Source: Paenibacillus marchantiophytorum (GTDB taxonomy: Bacteria; Bacillota; Bacilli; Paenibacillales; NBRC-103111). Taken from it: a stretch of DNA of 45,986 nt. The notes beneath the pieces are model-generated. The model made no database searches. It was not told where the DNA came from and saw nothing but the letters and a program-made list of their open reading frames with translations. Positions 25,501 through 32,591 of the stretch are shown piece by piece (the first letter of the stretch is position 1; each line of letters opens with the position of its first letter). The stretch spans positions 101,079-147,064 of the forward strand of contig NZ_BMHE01000014.1 in the NCBI RefSeq assembly GCF_014640555.1, read 5' to 3'. The position numbers and the translations under genes are program-made.

Positions 25501-27100
25501 CAATCGCTCGCCCTGCGACATTACCCCATCCTGCTTCAACGGTCATCGTGGCAGCAGCTCCAAGCGCGAGATTGGCATATTGGCTTAAGTCATCCACAGG
25601 CAGTTGATAGGTGAATGTCTGCGGTACGCCTACGCCACCACCTACTTCATCAATGGCAACGGCACGAAGACTGGTATTGCGCTCAATAGCCAGCGCTTCA
25701 TGATACCTAATTCGACTGGTTGACGTAATCGGGTCAGTTCCATCGATCGTGTAATAAATCGAAGCCGTGGATAACGTGCTGCTCAGGGTCACCGTTCGCC
25801 CTTTAAGTATAATGCCGGAGCCCGGCGAAGCCGCGATTGGCAGGATCATCGCTGCTTCCGCATACAGCTCGAACTCGCCAATCCTCACAGCCGGCCAATC
25901 AGAGCCTTCCGCAGCCTTCTTCGTTACATGAAGTCTGACATATCGGGTATTTATGACTTGCGGCAGTACTCTGTCCGTTACCTTGGCTATGTTGCCTACT
26001 ACGGCATCTGCCGTTTGCCAGGGGCCGCCTCCATTGCCTGAACTATACTCAAGCTGGAAATCCTTTGTCGCCAACTCGTTCGTGGCAGCATGCTGAACGA
26101 TCCACCTAGCGATGTCCATCCTTTCTCCAAGATCTACAACTGCCCATTCGTCCGTTATGGGGCTCGTTCGCCACCCCGTATCACTTGTCGACCACATCGT
26201 ATCCATCGAGCCATCAACCAAATAACTTGGCTGATGCTGGGCTAGCGAACTGCTTACGCTAACCGATTTGCCCAGCGTCAAATTGCCGGCAATTGTAGTC
26301 TTGGCGAGCTTATACGTCATAATTTGAATCTGGCTGGCTCCGCCTTTCACTGTATCCAGCGCCACAGCTTTCAAAACCATATCCTGATCAATCCCTATCG
26401 GCTCCGTATAGAGCTGCCTGCTTGCCGAAGAGGTGGGATCACTGCCATCGGTCGTATAATAAATAGTCGCAGTGGCAAGCGAGCTGCTAAGCACGACCTT
26501 CGTCCCTTTGGCAACGGTGCCGGAGCCTGGCACCGCCGTTAGCTCAGGTACGACCACCTCAGCCCCGTACAGCTCGAACTCGCCGACTCTTACCGCAGGC
26601 CAATCAACCCCGTCCGACGTTTTCTTCGTCACATGAAGCCTGACATACCGCATTTGAACTGTCTGCGTGAGAATGCGATCTGTTACCTTATAGGTATTGC
26701 CAGTGACCGTATCTGCTGTCTGCCAAGGGCCTTGGGTATTCGCGCTGTATTCCAGTTGGAAATCGCTTGTCATCAGCGCTCCCGAAGCGGCATGCTTAAC
26801 CACCCATCTGGCAATATCGTAATTGCCCCCAAGATCAACAACTGCCCATTCATCCGTTATGGGACTTGTTTGCCAGCCCGTATCACTCGTCGACCACATC
26901 GTATCCATCGACCCATCGACCAGATAGCTAGGCTGATGCTGGGATAGCGAGCTGCTCGCGATGACCGTCTTACCTAAAGCCAAATTCCCGTTATTTGCAG
27001 CAGCATAAACACGATTTGCATCTGGGAGCAGCACTAGGAAATTGCTGCTTATGATCGCCAAACACAAGATGAAGTGGAGGAACATCTTGCTTTTCCGCAT
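19502..27100 (-). CDS. Giant S-layer-anchored multidomain GH2 glycoside hydrolase
   Basis: The product has 2532 residues. In order: signal peptide (about 1-34, ending VYAA); discoidin/F5-8C domains near 37-180, 275-413, 507-637 and 817-940; chitobiase/HEX_C-like linkers containing ATIYYTTDGSDP-type motifs near 182-262, 417-495, 645-735 and 735-805; a GH2 sugar-binding, sandwich and TIM-barrel core from about 975; an NPCBM-like module (about 1912-2052); a cadherin-like beta-sandwich (about 2060-2147); and three SLH repeats (from about 2352, 2412 and 2486). The acid/base is expected at E1371 (WSLENES) and the nucleophile at E1432 (DDEYAH). GH2 covers beta-galactosidase, beta-mannosidase and beta-glucuronidase; the specificity is not evident. 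It is exported and held on cell-wall polymer by SLH domains, and its gene follows the binding-protein gene by 46 bp. Confidence 0.92.
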   Translation of the reverse strand: MRKSKMFLHFILCLAIISSNFLVLLPDANRVYAAANNGNLALGKTVIASSSLSQHQPSYLVDGSMDTMWSTSDTGWQTSPITDEWAVVDLGGNYDIARWVVKHAASGALMTSDFQLEYSANTQGPWQTADTVTGNTYKVTDRILTQTVQMRYVRLHVTKKTSDGVDWPAVRVGEFELYGAEVVVPELTAVPGSGTVAKGTKVVLSSSLATATIYYTTDGSDPTSSASRQLYTEPIGIDQDMVLKAVALDTVKGGASQIQIMTYKLAKTTIAGNLTLGKSVSVSSSLAQHQPSYLVDGSMDTMWSTSDTGWRTSPITDEWAVVDLGERMDIARWIVQHAATNELATKDFQLEYSSGNGGGPWQTADAVVGNIAKVTDRVLPQVINTRYVRLHVTKKAAEGSDWPAVRIGEFELYAEAAMILPIAASPGSGIILKGRTVTLSSTLSTASIYYTIDGTDPITSTSRIRYHEALAIERNTSLRAVAIDEVGGGVGVPQTFTYQLPVDDLSQYANLALGAAATMTVEAGWGNVAGRAIDGDNTTYAQPEKSGLWDLILDLGKKQPVNYAILRKNPNHQNYLTKYTIDTSDDGQNWTSVVTENNHTDLEDQVHPFPVTNARYVRLHQLATVGSPAAVWEFNLFNTSTALPVNTDLMPAIVSEGTTTGLSSSESTAKIYYTTDGSDPRTSGSSRLYTGRIPLTGTSIDSTVTVKAYAKVDGKTDSDVTSLAYQVIALTANPPAGILTEKTDVALSSSISGTAIYYTTDGSDPKSSGTKQMYVKPLAITQDTAIRAYAVKAAKESAAITFSYTMVGYNEINAALGKTAKASTEEPDHLAASAVDGKLETAWAAMDTSKGNWLQVDLGQDYELTGTEVTWKESGKSYTYKIEVSSDAMNWYPAVDKTNQTERSQVNTDRFLDAARRYVRITVTDFELGSKAGIAEFKVFGYISDAMPVVPVGLETNGWPRPVIAPLPAAVSGVQHPIINLSGIWKFTQTPVQGFWKNSAEPSGWSDAKVPANLEVLGFDIRGKQGGDWFPDRNIENVYKTSVSIPQDYQGKKVVLRFEAAFDFARVWVNGHLVRTHRGGFTTFDCDITDYVKPGEAAWVTVGITAEKNFVEYQHVRGLVGEVKLLALPHDYLTRLQADTSFDTTYTDATLKLTAGMMLANTETGTGTTGTASSVVEFSLVDPDGRPVAIDPGYMQLTVQDSEKTILIPVKNPLKWDAEHPNLYKLTASVKVKGETVQTVIRKIGFREIKVTGNKMLVNGKEVKLHGVNWHQSSPFVGVAVDPQHDLASLAKLKDGNINYIRTSHWPQYEYVLDYADEIGLYVEQENSVMFINDARLNDAAYLSYFMGQFSETIEKDRSHPSIVIWSLENESGWGSNIAAIHDYVKKIDPTRPVKSSFGFNAPSSYNDLFSVHYVGNGQKIGGRDKPEIDDEYAHLYVYYEDWFNNDPAFEDFYGEAIKRYWDEMYASEGALGGAIWHSRDLNTYCKDEICGFRVKWGILDSWNREKPEYWNVKKAYSPIRINANSLPNPGAGNVMAIPIENRYNHTNLNEIKVEWSFGDQTETITGPSVEPMHAGELVLPAKGWKLGDVVHLKFYQSDRFQSSRLVDEYNLMIGEKTFHFAEPQGKAPDIKKDDTQVTLSGQNFKLIFDKATGMITEGTYKGEKILTGGPYLTMGFTSKLDPWKLSSFASSSTESEAIINIAGSYGGTGVTFTLHVDGTGLISTTYTVTNLPSVYDAVGVAFDVSANADRMTWDRSGLWTYYPVEQIGRNAGTAFKSKLAGDDRYGIEPTWAWSQDEKDYHKYGKDDIGKRGTSDFVASKNNYNYASLLIGETGKRLTAEGDGNGSVKSSVNADGSIRFQVNNIWSHPAAFPGWVEANSISKPIILASTYTNTVNVRLADEDRFTVSYSDVPTYASDMNWVSATTGWGSVRKDSSVQDNVLTLFDGMGSKSYTKGIGTHAYSEIVYDIANRGFEKFEAVVGVDQESTEGKVAFQVWADGQQLFDSDKMGIRTAAKKVSVNIVAKRELKLIVTDGGNGNSSDHADWADAKFIKSAAVIIPSSDATLRSIEVNGQTVPSFDKNKFEYQVVLPAGTKAIPLVTASTTDAKADLTVNQAIALPGTASVEVRAEDGKSVKIYKVKFTAESIPTGPGGGYSGDSGSEATAAKGKPIVKVLEVKDGNAIVNLDSGVTEVLIPLEDKSLHDMTKLIIRNEDLSLEIPSAVMMEWAGFVKDLNPAYVSFKLSKIEKSEAEKLLNAAAQEAVAKIVLAGSMYELSLQISDRDGTKLRTLSSFAQPLVLKLKAGETANKELTGIYSFKDNGGLEFVGGSEHNGMVEASIHHFSKYGVLMYDKTFTDVPPSHWAASVIQRMAAQGIITGVSDKEFAPQSKVTRAEFVAMLTRALDLKATTGPTTFHDVNESDPYAGAIVAAYQAGIVTGRSETLFAPKDTITREEMAITIIRAYEVKTGKKAPALPMQSQYADDDQISDWAKKAVDAASNLDLLRGRGENEYVPQGVTTRAESTQVIANLMGK

Positions 27101-27146
27101 GTCAACTTGCCCCCTTTAGAGTCAATTTGGAATACACGAGCTTCGC

Positions 27147-28691
27147 TTATTTAGCAGCCTTTTTTGCAACAAAATCATTCAGTTGCTTCTGCACCTCGGC
27201 AATCACTTTATCGATTCCGGCTGCTTTCAATTTGCTTTTAAACTCAGGGTAGAAATCGTCATACTCCACGTAGCCATTATTGGCGACTCCGACATACACT
27301 TGACCTACCGCATCGATTTGCGCGATTTCTGACTTAACGGGATCTGCATTGAATCTGAAACCAAGGGTTGGCGCCACAACGGCATTCTTATCCCATACTT
27401 TGAGATTTTCAATATAGCTGGGACTCACATTCTTGCTGAAACGCTTCATCCGAATATCATCCCAAGCCCAGTTCACTTGATTGTAAGTCGACTTATCCGC
27501 AATTCCCTGTGTGGAAACCGCGTTCCCATCGAGCTTGTAGTTCACATTGTTCACGCCGTAAGAGAACAAATCATAATTCTCCTTACTGCTTCTAGACCAG
27601 TTGACAAAAGCGATTGCAGCTTTGCTGTTCTTGCTTGTGGAGAAGACGGACAATAAGTTAGAAGCGGCGTCGAAGACATATTTGGGCTTTTCAGGATTCA
27701 GAAACACATCTTCCAACGTACCTGTAGGAACGCCTGCTTTGAAAGCATCGATACGCTCGGACGTTTTCAGCACATTAGACCAAGTAGCCGCTATTTTCCC
27801 ATTGTTCAAAGCTGCTTCTGAATCTTTGATTTCTTGCGCGTCTTTGGGGAACCAGCCTTTGAGATACCACTTTCTTTTGGTTTTTACGATATTTTTGAAA
27901 ATCTCAGATTCATAGAAGTTTTTCACCTGAAGGCTCTTATCCGCAGGATCTATGTAAGCCGGACCTGCACCATAATCACCTATCGGCAAATAGATATCAC
28001 CGAATTCCCGTAAGAGGCCACGCGTGTTGTCATTGGCGATCGGGACCATATTCGGTTCATTTTTCTTGATCGTATCCAGGTAGTTTTCAAAGTCTGCTAA
28101 CGTTTTGATCGGGGCCAATTTGTACTTCTCTCTTAAATCACCCCGAATGACGAAGAAGTTATTGTTCTCGGCGGAAGGGACCAAGGTTGGGATGCCATAG
28201 ATCATCTGCTCAATCGATGCGCTCGCAAAGCTTGCGGCCGGGATATCAGCCTTTAACTGTTGGCCCTGCTCCGCAATCAAATCATTCAGCGGGATGATAA
28301 CATTTTTGGCCGCGATTTGTGACAGCCAGCTGACATGCGTCCAAGCAAGATCGTAATTCTCTCCAGAAGCGGCAATGAGATTGAGCTTGTTGTTATATTG
28401 ATCCCATGGGAAATACGTAAAATCCAATTTAATGTTTAAACCGTCTGTCTTGAGTTTCTCTTCCATAGCTTTCTGAACGCCAGCCAAATCCTTGGGCGCA
28501 TCACCTGGCAGCACAATCTTCACGGTTCCTTCTGCTTTGGATTTAGCTGCAGTTGATGAAGAATTTGCTGAAGCATTCGCAGGAGACGTTTGCGGGTTAT
28601 TTCCCTCCTCTTTGGAACAGGCAACCGTAAAACTCATGAATATCGCAAGCATCAAGGCCGCTCTCGCTGCTTTCATTTGTAATTTTTTCAA
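27147..28691 (-). CDS. Sugar ABC transporter substrate-binding lipoprotein (DUF3502 type)
   Basis: The product has 514 residues with an N-terminal lipoprotein signal (LAIFMSFTVAC, Cys 25 lipidated) and a low-complexity Asn/Ser/Ala linker. A family 1 extracellular solute-binding fold follows, with a C-terminal DUF3502-like region (TLGFRFNADPVKSEIAQ to DFYPEFKSKLKAAGIDKV). Such LipO/YtcQ-type proteins deliver oligosaccharides to LplB/YtcP-type permeases. The start is TTG, 7 nt after a perfect AGGAGG. It lies downstream of the two permease genes and upstream of the GH2 gene. No ATPase gene is in the locus, so a shared MsmX-type ATPase elsewhere is implied. Confidence 0.9.
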   Translation of the reverse strand: MKKLQMKAARAALMLAIFMSFTVACSKEEGNNPQTSPANASANSSSTAAKSKAEGTVKIVLPGDAPKDLAGVQKAMEEKLKTDGLNIKLDFTYFPWDQYNNKLNLIAASGENYDLAWTHVSWLSQIAAKNVIIPLNDLIAEQGQQLKADIPAASFASASIEQMIYGIPTLVPSAENNNFFVIRGDLREKYKLAPIKTLADFENYLDTIKKNEPNMVPIANDNTRGLLREFGDIYLPIGDYGAGPAYIDPADKSLQVKNFYESEIFKNIVKTKRKWYLKGWFPKDAQEIKDSEAALNNGKIAATWSNVLKTSERIDAFKAGVPTGTLEDVFLNPEKPKYVFDAASNLLSVFSTSKNSKAAIAFVNWSRSSKENYDLFSYGVNNVNYKLDGNAVSTQGIADKSTYNQVNWAWDDIRMKRFSKNVSPSYIENLKVWDKNAVVAPTLGFRFNADPVKSEIAQIDAVGQVYVGVANNGYVEYDDFYPEFKSKLKAAGIDKVIAEVQKQLNDFVAKKAAK

Positions 28692-28722
28692 TGTAGATCC
28701 TCCTCATGAATTAAGCTTTGGG

Positions 28723-29592
28723 TTAACCTTTAACAGCACCGATCATGATGCCCTTAATAAAGTACTTTTGAACAAATGGGTATACCAGGATGATCGGTCC
28801 GATCGTCACCAGAACCATCGCCATTTGGGCGGTGACAGTTGGCAGCGTCGTGCTGCCTACACCGTAATTCCCGCCTGAGCTGATATAGTTAATCATTGAT
28901 AAAATACGAAACAACATAAACTGCAGTGGATACAACTCGCGCTTATCAATCAGCCACAGTGCCAAATTCCAATCATTCCAATAGGCCAGTGAGCTGAATA
29001 AGGCAATAGTCGCCGTGATGGGCGTTGAAAGCGGAAGGATGATTTTACCGAAAATATACAGCGGGTTAGCCCCTTCAATTTCTGCCGATTCCACCAATGC
29101 CGGAGGCAAGGATTTAAAATAGTTGCGAACCAGGAAAACATTGAATGGACTTACGAGCATTGGCAAAATTAAAGCCAACATAGAGTTTTTGAGATGCAGG
29201 TACTTCGTTATAAATATATACCACGGAACTAAACCTGCGTTGAAAATCATTGGAATAAAAATACATAAAGCAAGCACGTTTCTGTATTTGACTTTGGGAA
29301 CGGCGATCGCATATGCCAGCATGGTAGTCACCAGCAGACTCAGCACAGTCCCCACAATCGTCACCGTTACTGAGATCAAATAGGCATGATAAATTTCGCT
29401 GGATGAGAAAATCAATTGAAAAGCATCCAATGAAAAATGTTCGGGGAAAAATCGATAGCCATTTTGCACAACTGACTTCTCGTCAGTCACCGAAACGATG
29501 ATTGTTAGCAGGAAAGGAATTGTCGTAAAGATACAAAAAACAAGAAAGATCAAATGGAATAGCAGTTGCGTCATTCTTCCATGGTTGTTCAC
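28723..29592 (-). CDS. Carbohydrate ABC transporter permease (YtcP/LplC type)
   Basis: The product has 289 residues, six membrane helices and the MalG-like EAA loop ESAEIEGANPLYIFGKIILP that docks the ATPase. The N-terminus (FCIFTTIPFLLTIIVSVTD) and YRFFPEHFSLDAF are typical of the YtcP/LplC group, as is the C-terminal FVQKYFIKGIMIGAVKG. The start is GTG at 29592, shortly after a GGGGTGGAG ribosome site. It is 14 bp downstream of the partner permease and 31 bp upstream of the binding lipoprotein, and pairs with both to import an oligosaccharide released by the GH2 enzyme. Confidence 0.92.
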   Translation of the reverse strand: MNNHGRMTQLLFHLIFLVFCIFTTIPFLLTIIVSVTDEKSVVQNGYRFFPEHFSLDAFQLIFSSSEIYHAYLISVTVTIVGTVLSLLVTTMLAYAIAVPKVKYRNVLALCIFIPMIFNAGLVPWYIFITKYLHLKNSMLALILPMLVSPFNVFLVRNYFKSLPPALVESAEIEGANPLYIFGKIILPLSTPITATIALFSSLAYWNDWNLALWLIDKRELYPLQFMLFRILSMINYISSGGNYGVGSTTLPTVTAQMAMVLVTIGPIILVYPFVQKYFIKGIMIGAVKG

Positions 29593-29606
29593 TACTCCAC
29601 CCCTGA

Positions 29607-30572
29607 CTAAAACAACGAATGCTCATTGTTATATTTTTTTACCGCCCAATTACATACGAGAACGGTGATGAATCCACAAACCGATTGGTAGAGCCCTACA
29701 GCAGCTGGCATACTGATATCGCCTACCGATTTGACCGCCCGGAAGACATAAGTGTCAATGACATCTGTCGTAGCAAATAGCAAGCCATTATCGCCAACAA
29801 TCGAATAGATCGTTTGAAAATCACCATAGAACATTTTGCCTACGGATAGCAGCGTAAGGATAATGATTGTCGGGACTAGCAAGGGCAGCGTAATGAAGCG
29901 GATCTTCTGCCACCTGTTTGCCCCATCAAGGGCAGCGGCTTCATACAGTTCACCGTCGATGCCTACGATAGTTGCCAGATACATGACGACAGCATAGCCA
30001 GTATTTTTCCAGATGAATACACCGACCAGAATCGACACCCAATATTGCGCGCTGGAATACCAATCAATAGGCGCTTTGCTGGAAAGAGACAGCAATTGAT
30101 TCGCTATGCCAAATTTGGTGCTGAATATCAAATACACGAAATCGCCAACGACAATCGCTGAGAAGAAATAAGGCAGAAACATTAAACTTTGATACAGTCT
30201 TTTCAAAAGTCCGTTTCTTATTTCATTTAGTAACAGTGCAAATACAACCGCAAAAAACGTACCGAAAAGGATATAGTTTGCATTAATAAACAGTGTGTTG
30301 AATGTCGTTTTCCAGGCGTACTCACTGCTGAAGAAAAACTTGAAATTATCAAACCAGACCCATTTACTTCCGAAAATGCCATCTGTAAAACGATAATCTT
30401 TGAAGGCAATGATGATCCCCGGCAAAGGCATATAACTAAAGACAATAAAAAAAAGCAAGCCTGGCAACGCCATCGTGTAATACCATCCATTTTTCCATAA
30501 CTCATACATAAAACCCTTCTTGGATCTCTTTCCCTGATAACCAGTTCGAACTGCTAAAGCTGCCTGACGCAA
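29607..30572 (-). CDS. Carbohydrate ABC transporter permease (LplB/YteP type)
   Basis: The product has about 321 residues and is the first gene of the operon. It has six membrane helices, the N-terminal segment WYYTMALPGLLFFIVFSYMP, GIIIAFKDYRFTDGIFGSKW, and the EAA loop EAAALDGANRWQKIRFITLP of the LplB/YteP group. The TTG at 30572 has AAAGGAG 8 nt upstream; the GTG at 30590 lies inside the ribosome-site region and is less likely. It forms the channel heterodimer with the next gene product. The control region contains a cre-like box (30599-30612) and a perfect 13-bp inverted repeat (30624-30688). Confidence 0.92.
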   Translation of the reverse strand: MRQAALAVRTGYQGKRSKKGFMYELWKNGWYYTMALPGLLFFIVFSYMPLPGIIIAFKDYRFTDGIFGSKWVWFDNFKFFFSSEYAWKTTFNTLFINANYILFGTFFAVVFALLLNEIRNGLLKRLYQSLMFLPYFFSAIVVGDFVYLIFSTKFGIANQLLSLSSKAPIDWYSSAQYWVSILVGVFIWKNTGYAVVMYLATIVGIDGELYEAAALDGANRWQKIRFITLPLLVPTIIILTLLSVGKMFYGDFQTIYSIVGDNGLLFATTDVIDTYVFRAVKSVGDISMPAAVGLYQSVCGFITVLVCNWAVKKYNNEHSLF

Positions 30573-30598
30573 TGGATTAGCTCCTTTCACCCTTTTTA

Positions 30599-30612
30599 TG
30601 TAAACGCTTTAC
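30599..30612. promoter_or_regulatory. cre-like box upstream of the GH2 transport operon
   Basis: On the minus strand GTAAAGCGTTTACA fits the CcpA consensus at 12 of 14 positions and is itself nearly palindromic (TGTAAACGCTTTAC on the plus strand). It lies between the promoter region and the first ribosome binding site. Confidence 0.6.
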
Positions 30613-30623
30613 TTCATAGCATG

Positions 30624-30688
30624 ATCATAAGATTTTCATCTGGAAATGCCTACTTCTCATTCCATTTAACATATTAAAATCTTATGAT
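30624..30688. promoter_or_regulatory. Perfect 13-bp inverted repeat in the divergent control region
   Basis: ATCATAAGATTTT (30624-30636) and its exact complement AAAATCTTATGAT (30676-30688) are separated by 39 bp, so their centres are 52 bp apart, about five helical turns. They lie between the divergent DeoR-type gene and the transport operon. This suits a regulator that loops or spans a promoter. A partial relative, ATGATAAGAT, occurs at 30789-30798. Confidence 0.6.
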
Positions 30689-30801
30689 TTGCGGCTTAAA
30701 TTTTTTAATATGATATCAATTTCTCAGCATTTGCCGGAAAATACGGATGACTGATAAATACCACTTAATGGACGACTTATCTGTCTGCATGATAAGATAG
30801 A

Positions 30802-30815
30802 AGTAAGCGTTATCT
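30802..30815. promoter_or_regulatory. cre-like box upstream of the DeoR-type gene
   Basis: AGTAAGCGTTATCT matches the CcpA consensus at 13 of 14 positions. It lies about 85 bp before the regulator's start codon. Confidence 0.6.
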
Positions 30816-30899
30816 CATTCATGAAGAGTTCTACCCAGCAGAATCTGCTGACAAATAGATTGCATTCGCTTTCCTCCAGGAAAGCTTTAAGGAGGTACC

Positions 30900-31655
30900 A
30901 TGGGAAAGACAGACATTCGTCGAGATGCCATTATGCAAGCCATTAAAGATAAGGGCTCTATTGCCTTGACCGATATTGTACAGCAGTTCGCTGTTTCGGA
31001 AGCCACAGCCAGACGGGACCTTGAAATTCTGGAGCAAGAGAAACGCTGCATTCGCACCTTTGGCGGTGCCGTCCTTGAGAGCTTGAAGGTCGAAGTTCCC
31101 TTTTTTAACAAAATGGACCTCTACACCGATGAGAAAAAAGAAATTGCCGACAAGGCGCTGAACTACATTGAAGATGGCGATATCATCGGCTTGACCGGTG
31201 GAACTACAACCACCTTCATCGCCAAAAAGTTGAACCAATTCAAAAACCTTACCGTCATCACGAATGCGGTGAATATCGCCTATGAGCTTATCGGGACCCA
31301 AGGTCTGCAGCTCATTCTCACGGGCGGGGTGATTCGCACCCAAACGTTCGAGCTTTCTGGTCCTCTTGCCAACGCAACGCTCGAGAATCTCAGCATCCGC
31401 AAAACGTTCATGGGCGTAGACGGCATCTCGTTATCTCGCGGCATGATGATTTATAACGAGCTCGAAGCCGAAACCAATCGCCGCATGATGAAGCAATCGA
31501 TGGAAACTTACCTCGTCGCTGATCATTCCAAATTCAGCCGCAGCTCGCTCTTCGTCATCGGCGAAGTCCAAGAAACCGTCGGCATCATCAGCGACTCCAC
31601 AATCACCCCGGAAATGAAGCTCGCCTTCAAAGAAGCCGGCGCTCCGTTCTTATAA
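30900..31655 (+). CDS. DeoR-family sugar-responsive repressor
   Basis: The product has 251 residues. The N-terminal DeoR winged helix (IALTDIVQQFAVSEATARRD, then IRTFGGAV) precedes a sugar-phosphate-isomerase-like sensor domain with GLTGGTTTTFIA, LTVITNAVNIAYEL and LILTGGVIRTQTFELSGP; YLVADHSKFSR lies near the end. Family members bind phosphorylated sugar intermediates. AAGGAGG lies 5 nt before the ATG. It is divergent from the polysaccharide transport operon and is its likely repressor. A near-perfect terminator follows directly. Confidence 0.92.
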   Translation: MGKTDIRRDAIMQAIKDKGSIALTDIVQQFAVSEATARRDLEILEQEKRCIRTFGGAVLESLKVEVPFFNKMDLYTDEKKEIADKALNYIEDGDIIGLTGGTTTTFIAKKLNQFKNLTVITNAVNIAYELIGTQGLQLILTGGVIRTQTFELSGPLANATLENLSIRKTFMGVDGISLSRGMMIYNELEAETNRRMMKQSMETYLVADHSKFSRSSLFVIGEVQETVGIISDSTITPEMKLAFKEAGAPFL

Positions 31656-31692
31656 AAAAACGCAATTCCGGATGACGGAATTGCGTTTTTTT
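31654..31692 (+). terminator. Strong rho-independent terminator of the DeoR-type gene
   Basis: A 17-bp perfect stem (31654-31670 and 31676-31692), with core CGCAATTCCG, encloses a 5-nt loop and ends in seven T residues. The hairpin is A-tract/T-tract symmetric and can act in both directions. Confidence 0.95.
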
Positions 31693-31745
31693 ATTTGCGG
31701 GATGGTGTATGCGGCGGGACCTCTCGCATAAGCCAACGCCTCAGG

Positions 31746-32452
31746 AATAAGAGCCTCTGGAGGCTGCTATTTACGGGAAAAGTGGGATTTGGCGCATGAT
31801 AGGAGTCTTTGCAGGCTGTTATCTGGCTCAGGTAACGCGAAATACTAGCTAGTTGAAAGGATAAGAGTCTCTGGGAGTCTGTCCGACGGAATACTTTTGA
31901 TGAATATTTATTCAGATATATTCAATACAAGGGAGTTTACATCTTGATTTTAATAAAAAACGTTGGATTTATAGGTCGAAACACGCTGGAAATACACGTT
32001 TATTCTCCTCGTATTACAGAGTTCTGCATATTTATTAGTTATTTCTTTTCGTCGGACAGACTCCTGGAGGCTGCTATTTGCGGGAAAAGTGGGATTTGGC
32101 GCGGAATAGGAGTCTTTACAGGCTGTTATCTGGCTCAGGTAACGGGAAATACTAGCTAATTGAAGTTATACGAGTCTCTGGAGGCTGCTATTGGTGGGAC
32201 AAGTGGGATTTGGCGCGGAATAGGAGTCTTTGCAGGCTGTTATCTGGCTCAAGTAACGGGAAATACTAGCAAGTTGAAGGGATACGAGTCTCTGGAAGCT
32301 GCTATTTGCGGGAAAAGTGGGATTTGGCGCGGAATAGGAGTCTTTGCAGGCTGTTATCTGGCTCAGGTAACGCGAAACACTAGCTAATTGAAGTTATACG
32401 AGTCTCTGGAGACTGCTATTGGTGGGACAAGTGGGATTTGGCGCGCGATAGA
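31746..32452. repeat. 114-bp tandem repeat array, interrupted
   Basis: Units start (GAG of GAGTCTCTGG) at 31751, 31865, 32172, 32286 and 32400. The period is exactly 114 bp once the 193 bp added by the insertion at 31875-32063 and its 4-bp duplication are removed. Four units are complete and the fifth stops after about 53 bp. Each unit holds two imperfect hairpins (AGCCTCTGGAGGCT-like and GGAGTCTTTGCAGGCTGTTATC). The period is a multiple of three and frames stay open in places, but no start, ribosome site or conserved frame supports a gene. From 31693 to 31745 nothing is seen. Confidence 0.85.
31875..32063. mobile_element. MITE-like non-autonomous element with terminal inverted repeats
   Basis: A 189-bp A/T-rich segment interrupts the second unit of the 114-bp array. 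It begins GAGTCTGTCCGACGGAA and ends with the complement of GAGTCTGTCCGACGAAA, giving 17-bp terminal inverted repeats with one mismatch. The flanks read CTGG on both sides (31871-31874 and 32064-32067). Removing the element and one CTGG restores the unit exactly, proving insertion. It encodes no transposase and must have been moved in trans. The inserting transposase family is not identified. Confidence 0.85.
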
Positions 32453-32490
32453 TGCAGGACACCTCCTGCCAGGGATTGTAGATCACTTAT

Positions 32491-32588
32491 TTCCGTAATT
32501 ATACGGAACTTCCTCCCCTCGCGGATCGTAGTTCCCCGAGAACACAATTTTTGGGATTTGTTCACAATTAGCGTATCTACGATCCGCG
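32491..32588. repeat. Nested inverted repeats
   Basis: TTCCGTA-ATTA-TACGGAA (32491-32508) is followed by a 12-bp perfect inverted repeat CGCGGATCGTAG (32520-32531) and CTACGATCCGCG (32577-32588), 45 bp apart. They lie between the 114-bp array and the minisatellite. Their function is unknown. Confidence 0.5.
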
Positions 32589-32591
32589 TGA

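Noticed and set aside
31944..32387. Repeat proteins encoded across the 114-bp array and the inserted element
   Set aside because: The 114-bp period keeps frames open mechanically; there is no ribosome binding site and the first frame runs through the inserted element.
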